DNA of 64,000 nucleotides from Absidia repens (lineage: Eukaryota; Mucoromycota; Mucoromycetes; Mucorales; Cunninghamellaceae): NCBI GenBank assembly GCA_002105175.1, contig MCGE01000001.1, forward strand, positions 1,364,001-1,428,000. The letters are read 5' to 3'. Below the pieces are notes generated by a model that made no database searches, was not told where the DNA came from, and worked only from the letters and a program-made list of their open reading frames with translations. The position numbers and the translations under genes are program-made. This document shows positions 54,782 through 64,000 of the stretch, in pieces. Within the stretch, counting starts at the first letter, position 1. Each line of letters opens with the position of its first letter.

Positions 54782-57121
54782 TCATTGCATAAGATAAACA
54801 TATAAACTATCCTTCAACGTCAGTAATTTTTTCGCCCCGGTAGCTAAATTATGTATACCATTTTCCGTCCAGGTTTTCAGTTGTAACCACCATTCGCGCA
54901 AAACATCATGTTGATAAGGAGTTAAGGCAAAATAAGATGTTGATCCATCCATTTCATCGTCACTTCTGAATCCACTGCTTTTCATCCCATCATCATCACC
55001 ATCATGAGGGTAATAAGTGTGTTCGAATTGGCGTTGATGTAGGCGTTCTTGTTGATGCTGATGCTGATGCTGATGCTGATGCTGATGCTGATTGCAAGGT
55101 GCCCATGCAAGGGTAAACTGATGCGTCGTCCTTTGCCAATGTCCACCGCCGTTCATGTCGATCCAGAGAGTAAGGTTCATGTCCGTGTCCCAGTTCATCT
55201 TGCAAGGAGAAGGTACATGAGCAGTCCAATCGGTTTTAGTCAATGTCCATACACCTCCTTGATCCCATACCAATTGAGCTTGATTCATCACTGGTACTTG
55301 CTTTGCTCCTTTTCTTGCTCTTCCACTACGATGGTCCTTCCCCCTTTCATCAGCATCGTCCGAATCCATGTCCAGGTCCATGTCCATGTCCATGTCCATA
55401 TCCATATCCATATCCAATGAGTTTGCCGTAATTTTCAGGGTGAAGTGGTGGTACATATCTGCATCAGGGTATTCATAGCCAGACGCCATCATCATATGGG
55501 GTAATTCCGATAAGGGACAATGACCCATTTCCTTTTTTTTCTTCTCCTCTTCTTCTGCTTCCTCCATCATCACCACCACCACCTTGTTTCCATCAAAGGC
55601 ATTTCGAGAAGATGTCAAAGGAGCATCCCCATCGGTAAAATTTCTTCCTTCGCCAGATCTGGTCCATGTCAACATGTGCATCCATTGAAGTGCCCCTAAT
55701 GCCGTCAATCCAAACACCATCAGTGACAGTAGTAATACCCATTGCCATCGAAGTCCAGCGAAGCCATGTCGCAAAAACCAATACCATCGGTGCCGTCGAT
55801 GTTGATTGTGCTGCTTTACTTGATTCCATTTTTCGTTGTATTTGCGGACATTGTTCATCAGTTTGTACGTGACCCGAGTATCGAGACTTGTAAATTGATC
55901 CACATGCATGATTTCATCCGCTGACATGATATGACACATAGAGGACGGATTTCCATAAGGACAGCATTGGTTCGAAGCATTTGTGATAAATCCAGGTACC
56001 TCCGGGTGTATTTCCGTGATGTTGAAGCAATGGATATGATATTGTTGTAGGTATGTTGCTATAGTGTTTCGTAGTGATATCCAGGAAGATAAATATTGCT
56101 GTTGTGGTGGTGGCGATGGTGAAGGGGACGTGTCTGCCAATGGCTTTGCTTGAATGGTGACTAGTTGAGATGAGGATGAGGAGAAGGATGAAGATAATGA
56201 AGGTGGATAATCAGGGTCCGAAGTCGATGGTACAGGTATAGGCATTGCAGGTTGAGAAGAGGGAGAAGAATCAATAATGAGAGGTAGCACTGGGAGCTGC
56301 AATTTGGAGAGTGCCGCAAAGTCTTGCTCCAAGGGTCCACGCCGTTGATTACAAAAGTAGATCACCAAATCAATCGGAGGATTCATCATGTTCTTGCAGT
56401 TGTCAGCTTCCAGTTGAGGTAACAGGTCGGAATATAAGGTTTGAGGAAGATAGTGCGCAAACAAAGAGCCGTCATCACCGCCATCACTATAATCATGATC
56501 AGAGATCTCGCCCGCAGTCAAGGGAAGTAGAATGGACATCGAGGGAAGGGTCCAAGTAGCATCTGTTTCCCATAAGGACAAACCATTATCTTCATATGTG
56601 TCCGTGTCCAGCGTTTCAGACGTAACCACATTAAACCGATGCTGAGGTAAGCTTTTTGCCGGGTTTTGTTGCTGTTGCTGCTGTCTCCAAATTCGTCTCT
56701 GGTGGTGCTGCTGAATGGTTGTAAAGTAAGTCGACATGGTCTGAGCCAAAGCCTGACGCACTTTGGACTTGGTAGGAGGTGAACCATGACCTGTGTAGAG
56801 AATATGAAAACATGTCGGTCCATCGGTATTGCCATCCAAAGCCATTTCTTCCCAGGTAGTTGTTTCTGTATCCTCCGTTGTTGTCGTCGTTGTAGTAGTA
56901 GTTGAAGAGCGGGTAGGGAGAGGTGAAAAGGGCACCTGTTCCTGTTCTTGTTGATGCAAATGCTCACTTAACTGATCAGCATCTTCATCAGTTCTTGACC
57001 ATATTACCGCTAAAAGTAATACAATAAATAAAATGTATATCAATGTTGGCAAGGGGAGAAAAAATGGGGGTTTAAAGGAGATAAGCGTCATTGTTACCTT
57101 TGCCAAGAGGGTCACTGCCAT
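54782..57121 (-). CDS. Two-pass membrane protein of unknown function with degenerate septin-like segment
   Basis: Single uninterrupted frame of 779 residues, unusual beside intron-rich neighbours. TM segments at about 24-41 (LPTLIYILFIVLLLAVIW) and 459-479 (WVLLLSLMVFGLTALGALQW). Between them, FHILYTGHGSPPTKSKVRQA (104-123) sits where a P-loop would be, but lacks the GKS/T core. NGLSLWETDATW (178-189) and PPIDLVIYFC...LEQDFAALSKLQLPVLPLI (247-281) echo the beta-strand order of septin/TRAFAC GTPases (compare septin YFI...LKPIDIEFMK), without an AKAD motif. The C-terminal third has acidic Met-Asp (about 560-575) and His-Gln repeats. Ser/Thr/Pro-rich linkers. It may be a membrane-anchored pseudo-GTPase; this is a guess. 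An alternative short intron at the N-terminus (57097-57011) does not keep frame. Confidence 0.7.
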   Translation of the reverse strand: MAVTLLAKVTMTLISFKPPFFLPLPTLIYILFIVLLLAVIWSRTDEDADQLSEHLHQQEQEQVPFSPLPTRSSTTTTTTTTTEDTETTTWEEMALDGNTDGPTCFHILYTGHGSPPTKSKVRQALAQTMSTYFTTIQQHHQRRIWRQQQQQQNPAKSLPQHRFNVVTSETLDTDTYEDNGLSLWETDATWTLPSMSILLPLTAGEISDHDYSDGGDDGSLFAHYLPQTLYSDLLPQLEADNCKNMMNPPIDLVIYFCNQRRGPLEQDFAALSKLQLPVLPLIIDSSPSSQPAMPIPVPSTSDPDYPPSLSSSFSSSSSQLVTIQAKPLADTSPSPSPPPQQQYLSSWISLRNTIATYLQQYHIHCFNITEIHPEVPGFITNASNQCCPYGNPSSMCHIMSADEIMHVDQFTSLDTRVTYKLMNNVRKYNEKWNQVKQHNQHRRHRWYWFLRHGFAGLRWQWVLLLSLMVFGLTALGALQWMHMLTWTRSGEGRNFTDGDAPLTSSRNAFDGNKVVVVMMEEAEEEEKKKKEMGHCPLSELPHMMMASGYEYPDADMYHHFTLKITANSLDMDMDMDMDMDMDLDMDSDDADERGKDHRSGRARKGAKQVPVMNQAQLVWDQGGVWTLTKTDWTAHVPSPCKMNWDTDMNLTLWIDMNGGGHWQRTTHQFTLAWAPCNQHQHQHQHQHQHQQERLHQRQFEHTYYPHDGDDDGMKSSGFRSDDEMDGSTSYFALTPYQHDVLREWWLQLKTWTENGIHNLATGAKKLLTLKDSLYVYLMQ
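55052..55092 (-). repeat. Hexanucleotide repeat encoding His-Gln dipeptides
   Basis: Plus-strand TGATGC repeated about seven times; read on the minus strand as alternating CAT/CAC and CAG codons in the 779-residue protein. Confidence 0.88.
55368..55415 (-). repeat. Hexanucleotide repeat encoding Met-Asp dipeptides
   Basis: Plus-strand CCATGT/CCATAT units; on the minus strand ATGGAC/ATGGAT codons give about seven Met-Asp pairs. Confidence 0.88.
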
Positions 57122-57859
57122 CTAATCCACCTATATAACTTGACTCCATCAGAATAGATTCAGTATGTTTTGATCAACACACAACAAATGAGATAGATTG
57201 AATGCAAGAGCAACACTATGGGAGGTTTTTTTAAATGAAATAAAAAGCAAAGTCAACAAAGAGAAAAAGGAATAGGGAAAAATTGTCAACTGACCATCAA
57301 AAAGTCATGAGGCAATTCTCAGCGGACAATCAATATTTTACCGCTTGCCCTTTGCAAGTTTATGCGGCTAGCAGCGGAAATACAAAAAAAAAAGAGGCAT
57401 TGCAAATGTTTCCAGTCGATGTACGAAGGAAAGTGAACTGTTGCACATGACAATTCATTTATAATAGAAAAAGCCAAAATAATTTGCATAGGGTACTATA
57501 GTTAGCGAAGTTTTCTTTAATTTCTTGTCGTGGAATGGAAGTCATAGGGATGGATCGTCTTTTTAGAAAATATGAAACCCACCCAACCCGCAAAAATGTC
57601 ATTTCGACTCTCCCCGCAATGAACCCCCCCAAAAAAAAAGTGCATGTATATATGTATGATCAGAAATCAATAAGATTCCAAGTAACATTCAGTGTGGTAA
57701 TGTCGATCTTGCCGTACCATAACCACCCAACATGGTTCTACCCGCTACTCAGCTAGTTTCAAACAGGAATTCAACATTTTCAGAGCGGGATAGGCTCATA
57801 CTTCATATCAAGTAAATTGAGACTGTCAAACAGCCGCTCGGGCTTCATGAGGAGGAATG

Positions 57860-58610
57860 TAGCTATAGTGGGTGAGTTATCAACCAGGTATTTGTTAGGA
57901 CTTTCCCAAATTGTCACAACAACGGCTTCGATACTATTACAGCAAATGGGTTACAGGATGGATATTAGAAGGTGCGTATTTTATTGAAGGAATATAATTA
58001 ATGCTGAACTGAAGGAAAGGAGTTCATGGTAGTACGTCACTCGTAGCAGGAAGAATGATGGGGACTAAATAAAGATTTGAAGAATGGGCAATACTAATCT
58101 GAAGGAATAATAGGAAAAAGGGATTCAATACGCCGTACAGTGAATTACAATACATGATATAAGAAATACTAAAAGTGTATCTTTTGTTGAAGCATAACAA
58201 ATGTCAACATTAATCGAAGGGGGGTAGTAAAAAAGGAACAATTCCACGAGATACGGAAGAGACTAATGGTTATTTTTTATTGAAGTGTGTAAAAAGAAAC
58301 ATGTTTTATTCAATATGGATAAAAACTATGGACAAGCTAACACGAAACTAAGCTACTGAAGACTCCAACAAGCAAACTAATGGTGTCCCCAGATTCTACA
58401 TCCAAAATGAAATGGTTTCCCCATGCATCTTGTAATCCCTGATCTGAAACCCCTTCTAAACTAACCCTAATACAATTCTAAGTCCAACATAATCTGAAGA
58501 AGTTGATCACGAAGAAATAAAAGGAAGACAAAAAAAAAAAAGGGAAGAAAGAGAGAAAGGGGCGGAAAATAAAAAAGCACGTGGGCGGAACTGGAAATAG
58601 CTTTTGTCGT
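57860..58610 (+). repeat. Dispersed repeat family, copy E
   Basis: TAGCTATAGTGGGTGA block at about 57860, units with AATACTAATCTGAAGG and GTCAACATTAATCGAAG, the core from about 58296 (AACATGTTTTATTCAATATG) through CCCCATGCATCTTGTAATCC, and the end block CACGTGGGCGG followed by AACTGGAAA near 58578. Confidence 0.72.
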
Positions 58611-58726
58611 CACTCTTGCAAGCGAGCTTTTTGTTCGCTACAAATAAGGAAACCCTCCATTTTATGCTTTTTCTCTTGTTCGATGTTAATACTATGCAAT
58701 ACCATCAACAAGGTGGTTCTCTTCTC

Positions 58727-58761
<35 letters not shown>

Positions 58762-59129
58762 AACATCCATCATTCAACGTTGGCGGCATGGCGACACTGT
58801 CCGTTTTCACAACATCTCATGGCACTCAACTGTAGTGGCATCGAGGTTTTCTCTCCTAACGGCGGCATCTCCCACTATTCTGAACCGGTGCTGGTATTCT
58901 TCCCATGCTTTCGTGGCCTAGTTTGTTTGTCATCTCTGCTATAGAATAGTATTTCACTCGCCGTAAAATAGGTCACTTTTATAGTTTACATTGTCTTATG
59001 ATTTGTCTACAATAAAAAAACTCTATATATACTCAACAAATGTATTCAACAGTTCCTAACCTATGCATCATAAAATGTTTTCAGGTGATAAAGAAATAAC
59101 CACCAAATAATGCATGGGTTTTTTTTGTG

Positions 59130-59890
59130 TCAGTAATGGGGAAGGGGCAAGTAGTTATAGTGGGTGAATTAGAAAGCAAGTGCTGGTAAGATATTTACAA
59201 GAAAACTGCAATAGCGGTATTATTCATTATCCGATGGGTGAGTTAATAAAATGACATATTTACTGACCATATTGGTGGATACTAAAACTAAAGACGAGGA
59301 GTTCAATGTGTCAAGGAAACCATTGCAGATAATATAGTAGAGATTAATGGGAGATTTGAAGAACGATCAATGCTAGTCTAAACGGACAATTGTAAAACGG
59401 GAGCTAGTATAAAGTACAAGACATGAGAAGGACTAATGGGATATTTGTCTTTAAAACAACGGTCAACACTAATAAAAAAGGTTGACGATAGTAAAAAAAA
59501 AAAGGGATCTATTTCACAAGACATGAAAGAGACTAATGAGACATATTTCATTGAAGCAAGTAAAAATAGATATGTTTTATTCAGATATAGATACAAACTA
59601 TGGACAAGCTAACACTAAACTAAGCTAATGAAGGCTCCAAAAAGCCAACTAATAGAGCCTTCAGATCCTACATCCAAAATGAAAGGGCTTCCCCATGCAT
59701 CTTGTAATCTCTGAGCTGAAAACGCTTCTAAACTAGACTTGATACTAATCTAAGTACAAAATAACCCATAGAAGTTGGATGGCGCAGAAACAATGAAGAA
59801 AGAAAAAAGAAAATAAAAGAAAGAGCGAGAGAGTGGAAAAAGAGAAAAGGGTGAAATCAAAAAAAAAATTCAGATGAGCGGAATTTTAAT
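59130..59890 (+). repeat. Dispersed repeat family, copy F
   Basis: TAGTTATAGTGGGTGAATTAG at about 59152, GCAATAGCGGTATTATTCAT and CCGATGGGTGAGTTAATAAA, units with GGGATCTATTTCACAAGACA, core from about 59566 through CCCCATGCATCTTGTAATCT, and a degenerate end block CAGATGAGCGG (about 59870). Only about 0.5 kb separates it from copy E, same orientation. Confidence 0.72.
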
Positions 59891-59976
59891 GCTGTGCTGC
59901 CCACTATTATTCCAACATTCAAAATTAATCTTCCACCCATAAAACCATATAATTTAAACGCCCTGGCTATCCCTGG

Positions 59977-60076
<100 letters not shown>

Positions 60077-61005
60077 TATGTAAAATTCAGTAGTCTAGAA
60101 TGCAGGAGAGAAGAAATTATGAGGTGGAAGTTGGTGCCAATGTCAGTCACCCCACATCATCCCCCCTCCTTGCAAGAAACCAGTACAGTTGACTCGTTTA
60201 TGTAATCCGCGTATGAAATGTGCCATGTTTACTGGTTGACAGCCAGTGTTCTATTTACCCTTCCCCCAAAAAAATATCTAGAACTTTCCTTTCTTTTTTC
60301 GCACCTAGCTCACCCACCGGCCATCATCCACGGCCTTAATGTGTATCTATTTTATCTTGATCTGTGGTCATTTTACACAGAAATTTCGGATCGAGTTCGA
60401 ACTTTCACAGTCCAACATACTTGGTCCGCTTGCTCCCCCCAAGGCCCTACTAAAATTATGCGGAAAACGATCAAACCTTTCGAATCTTCTCCGCCCGCCC
60501 CTCGATACAAATAATTCCGCTTGATCCTATTCGACCACACAGAATCAATTCTCCTCCCTGCGCCCCCCCGTTTTAATCCCACCTAAACCGAGCACCTGCC
60601 CCTTGACAAAAAAAAGGCACTCCGTTTCAAACCATATCTAAATAGTTTAGCCGACACTTGTCCCCCCCTAAATGTCTACCCTTTTTTTTTTCTTTTTTTT
60701 TATACTACATATAGCACTGTCAAAGTAATAGGCATAATCAACGAAAAGGGTATAATAGAATATTTTATTGAAGGCGTTGAGACGATGATAATAAATTTGG
60801 AAGGACGGGAATGTGAATGTATATATAAGGAAGTATAAATGATAGGTGAATGTGTTAGTAGGACAACCAATGAAAAAAAAAAAATACAAATACATCAGTA
60901 TATTGAAGACTAAGAATACTGAAACAAGGAGACTATACAAAAAGGGTGTGTGGGATGAGAGTGACTGGGGGGAGGGAGGGGAGGGGGTGCTAATGACTAG
61001 CTAAA

Positions 61006-62148
61006 CTACATGTGAGGGGGTGGGGGCGGGAGTTTTGACGTGGGAGGAGGGAGCTGTGGAGGCAAGACTTCAGGCAGGCCAGGCGAATGAAGGGATCGAA
61101 TAGAATTCATTCTAACTGAGGGCATATAATCATCATTGGACATACTAGATCGCATACTGTCATTCCTGTGCATGTTGCTGTTCATATTACCAGTATTGCC
61201 AAAATAGAGTTGCTGAGGGTGGCCAAATGGAGATGGAGTGGACGCAGAGGATGATGAGAGACTGCCAGTCATGGTCAAGGCGGTAGGAGACATAGGTGGG
61301 CTAGTGGTGGACATCGAGCCAGGATCTGTCCAGTTCGTGTAGTCACTGTGCCGCCATCGGGGATCGATTTCGTATTGACTTGATCGAGGTGTAGTATTGA
61401 TGACGTTGCTGCTGCTGCTATTTTCAGAGGACGTACCATAAATGCTGTTGGAATCGTTTGTATGCTCGGGTTTGTTGTTGTCCATGTCGTTGTTGCAGCT
61501 ATGCGGATGATCCATGCCACCATGAAGAAAAAATAAATGCTCTGCAGAGTGGACAGAATGTAACTTGTCGTTGGTGATGGGTCCCTTGTCATCCTTGTGA
61601 TCAACCATGTATTGGATTGTCTTTTTCAGTCGTTCCAGCCACATCTTCATGCCTTCCGCATCTTCCGCCTGTAAATACCATGTCGAAGAGTCATCGGCAC
61701 CGGGTTTTCGAATTTCAATACAATATAGAGTATTCGCCATACGATCCGTCACAAATGCTTGAGTATTGGGTCCAAGTTCAAAAAATTCACGATATTTGTC
61801 AGTCGGTGTGTCAGTCTTGAAGGCGTACAAAAACCGATCCGCTAAGATGACGAAACGTCGTTTTCGGTTTCGGGTAAAGGAAAACACTGGAGGAATGTGT
61901 TTGGTGAGGTAGCCTTTCAAGGTTGCATGCTGCCAGATGATATGACTATGGATTCCAGTAAGAGTTGGTCGGAATGAAGTAACATCGTCAGGTGAAACTC
62001 GTTTCTTTTCCGCATCTTGATCTTTGCGATGCCGCCTTCGTTCAGTTGTCTCAACATTCAGAGGGAATCCCATTGAGAGTGGGGAGATTATTCCAAGAGA
62101 AGAATTGGGGTTGGTTTGTCTTCGTTGCGTATCGGCCACACTAGGCAT
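61006..62148 (-). CDS. PH-domain protein
   Basis: Single-exon frame of 380 residues. A short basic N-terminus (ERRRHRKDQDAEKKR) leads into one PH domain at about 72-180: HATLKGYLTKH, a loop with FTRNRKRRFVILADRFLYAF (a basic strand pair likely to meet phosphoinositides), LYCIEIRKP, TWYLQAEDAEGMKMWLERL with the invariant Trp170 of the C-terminal helix. The rest is low complexity, Ser/Asn/His/Pro-rich, ending PPTSKLPPPPPHM. It probably binds membrane lipids; no partner or catalytic domain is seen. No introns. The ATG at 62148 (MPSVADTQRRQ) gives a compact start before the domain. Confidence 0.85.
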   Translation of the reverse strand: MPSVADTQRRQTNPNSSLGIISPLSMGFPLNVETTERRRHRKDQDAEKKRVSPDDVTSFRPTLTGIHSHIIWQHATLKGYLTKHIPPVFSFTRNRKRRFVILADRFLYAFKTDTPTDKYREFFELGPNTQAFVTDRMANTLYCIEIRKPGADDSSTWYLQAEDAEGMKMWLERLKKTIQYMVDHKDDKGPITNDKLHSVHSAEHLFFLHGGMDHPHSCNNDMDNNKPEHTNDSNSIYGTSSENSSSSNVINTTPRSSQYEIDPRWRHSDYTNWTDPGSMSTTSPPMSPTALTMTGSLSSSSASTPSPFGHPQQLYFGNTGNMNSNMHRNDSMRSSMSNDDYMPSVRMNSIRSLHSPGLPEVLPPQLPPPTSKLPPPPPHM

Positions 62149-64000
62149 CGTAATGTAAATTGGTGCTGTAATATAGATACGTAAAATGTAAAAAAAAAAA
62201 AAAGACAGAGAGAGAAAGAGTGAAGAATAAAAAAGAATGCAGAAGAAAAAAAAATTAAGAGCGAAAGAGAAGGGAGAATGTTTAATTGGCCGTCTGATAT
62301 ATTTTTTTTTGTCTTTATTTTCAGGTACAGATGTGGAATGAAACCCTACCTATGGAAATATTAGCGGGAAATAAAACTGTTGTGTTCACTGACTAACGGA
62401 AAAGGCGTAAAAAGTTTCCCACAAGGAATACAACTTTTTTTTTAAAGTTACCTTTCTGCTATGTAATGAGAATTGCGCTAATGATTGTCTAGCCATAGTT
62501 AGGTAGTACTCGGAATGGAAACTTGAACTAAAAACAACTTCTTTTCCTAATACTTTATGTAACCGAGATTTATCGCTGGATAAGTTTTTATTTTAGAGCA
62601 GACGGTGTTTCAAATAAACATAGCTGACGAATGAAAATATATTAAGTGTTGGCAACTAGGCAGAACTAGACTGCGATTGAAAGTATAGTTAATATGAAAA
62701 AAAAGAAGACGGTTGGTTATATACCCGTGTATTTGGATTTGCTATTAGAAGCATGCCAAATCATGCAAACACGAGATATTCTTCATTTCACAAACATATC
62801 TTTATTTGATTCTGGTAAGTTTGTGAATGGGACGGGAATCACATGAGAAAGAATTACTTGATCTGTGATTATCTTATTTTGCCCAAGGTTCGTGTGAACA
62901 TGGCTTGTTTTACAACCTCCTTCTTCCCCTCATCCATCCAAATGAAGGTATCTGAACTCTAAATAGTATAAATCAAGTATCTGATCAACGCATTGTACTT
63001 TTCCCAGTTTCCCTGTTTCTCAGTATCATACCATCTATCATACAGATCAGGAGAAAAACGACGATCGATTAGAATGTAACTAATCTAAAGGAAACACCAT
63101 TTCTCATGCTCACGTAAAAAAAAAGGAAAAAATCAGTGTTCATCATTATCATTCATGATCATTCTTCTACTAGGCTAAAAATGATCTATGATATAGAAAG
63201 ATAGGTTTTTGCAAATTTATGCATTCTAACTGGTATATTAGCTCGGGCCGTTGATATCTGCACTTTAATAACAAAAATGACCAATTATTTCAGTTGCGGG
63301 GTTTAAATACCATCAAAAAATAGAGTCTGGAGGATCGTCCTAGCCATATGACAAGCAAAACCAAAAATAATCAAAGAAAAAGTGCAAGATATTACTTCAT
63401 TGAGAGAAGTAAAGTTAAATGATAGGGTATGAAATTTTCTGGCTGATGATGATTGCTGATGAATGATGATGAAAATTTATTGTCGGACCTTGCAAAGTGC
63501 ATAATTACGATGTGTTTCAATAAAAAGGAGGACTTTGACAGTGGATTCCATTAACTAAATTTTTTTTTTTTTTTCGAGAGCCCGCCAAGACTTCTGCATC
63601 GTCAGCACTAGCATCTCACTTCCTATCTTGGTTGGTTAAACAATATAGACATCCTTTTTTAATTAAACGCTCCGCCTTGATAACACCAAATTAGCTAGTG
63701 GTGATCCTCTTCTTTCATAGAAAAACACAAATATACCACGCATACATACAGGTAAGAAAAGTAAAAAAGGAAGAAATGGCAGACAATACAAACAAGTAGA
63801 GGTTGAAATGTTTATTTATTGGACATAAAAAAAGGGGTACTAACGTAGAAAAATAAATGAATAAGGAGCCATAAAATAAGAATAAAGGAATAGGGGAGAA
63901 GGGGAACGAAGAAATAGTAACAAGCACGAATTGAATAGTTTTTGGACATCTAAAAAAACAAAAGATAAAATAATAACAACACTAATCTAAACAACTACCA
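62149..64000. other. Gene-free window end
   Basis: 1.85 kb upstream of the PH gene. AT-rich with A/T runs, a TGATGATGATTGCTGATGAA-type patch near 63442-63470 and a T run near 63560-63573. No exon chain, RNA gene or full copy of the dispersed repeat recognised. A short CACTAATCTAAAC-like string at the extreme end could be the edge of another repeat copy. Confidence 0.45.

Noticed and set aside
57011..57097. Possible intron at the N-terminus of the 779-residue protein
   Set aside because: Has GT and TTTTAG ends, but removing it breaks the reading frame; the uninterrupted frame gives a good TM segment.

Overview
The window is eukaryotic and almost certainly fungal: AT-rich DNA, genes broken by many short introns (about 50-100 bases, mostly GTAAGT...TAG), intergenic poly-A/T runs and AATAAA-type 3' ends. 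The gene content (glutamate decarboxylase, fungal Zn2Cys6 and C2H2 factors, PMT-type mannosyltransferase) combined with APH-1, a Frizzled-type receptor and a CSL factor points to an early-diverging lineage, most likely Mucoromycota. That placement is inference from gene content and gene structure; the species cannot be named from the sequence.

Layout. 1-5,772: tail of an unrecognised gene, glyoxalase I (+), glutamate decarboxylase (+, 15 exons). 5,773-8,292: gene-free, with copy A of a dispersed repeat. 8,293-22,337: enolase-phosphatase E1 (-), then divergently a Zn2Cys6 activator (+), DNA topoisomerase I (+), a Gli/Zic-like C2H2 factor (+) and the gamma-secretase subunit APH-1 (+). 23,157-39,254, all minus: a Frizzled-like receptor with a cysteine-rich ectodomain, a PMT4/POMT1-like protein O-mannosyltransferase with an apparent 1-base frame break, a CSL (RBP-J/Su(H)) factor and a divergent Sec7-PH protein, with repeat copy B between PMT4 and CSL. 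39,726-47,814: macro-domain protein (+), inverted repeat copy C, MIC26/27-like MICOS subunit (-), an uncharacterised type I membrane protein (+) and calcipressin (+). 47,815-57,121: repeat copy D, Mgr3-like TPR protein (+), homeodomain factor (-) and a 779-residue two-pass membrane protein of unknown function (-). 57,122-64,000: repeat copies E and F, a 95-base poly-A run, a PH-domain protein (-) and a gene-free end.

How the genes fit together. Most are housekeeping: methylglyoxal detoxification, methionine salvage, GABA synthesis, DNA topology, cristae organisation, calcineurin control. The notable stretch is 21-36 kb, where three gene families best known from animal Notch/Wnt signalling (APH-1, Frizzled, CSL) lie together with the POMT1-type O-mannosyltransferase. 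Each call rests on family-specific residues or cysteine spacing. That they form one pathway here is only a hypothesis. The second notable signal is a dispersed, non-coding repeat family with at least six copies and a variable number of internal units of roughly 100 bases.

Exon coordinates were assembled by eye from splice consensus and reading-frame continuity. All multi-exon models close to a multiple of three except PMT4, which is one base short.
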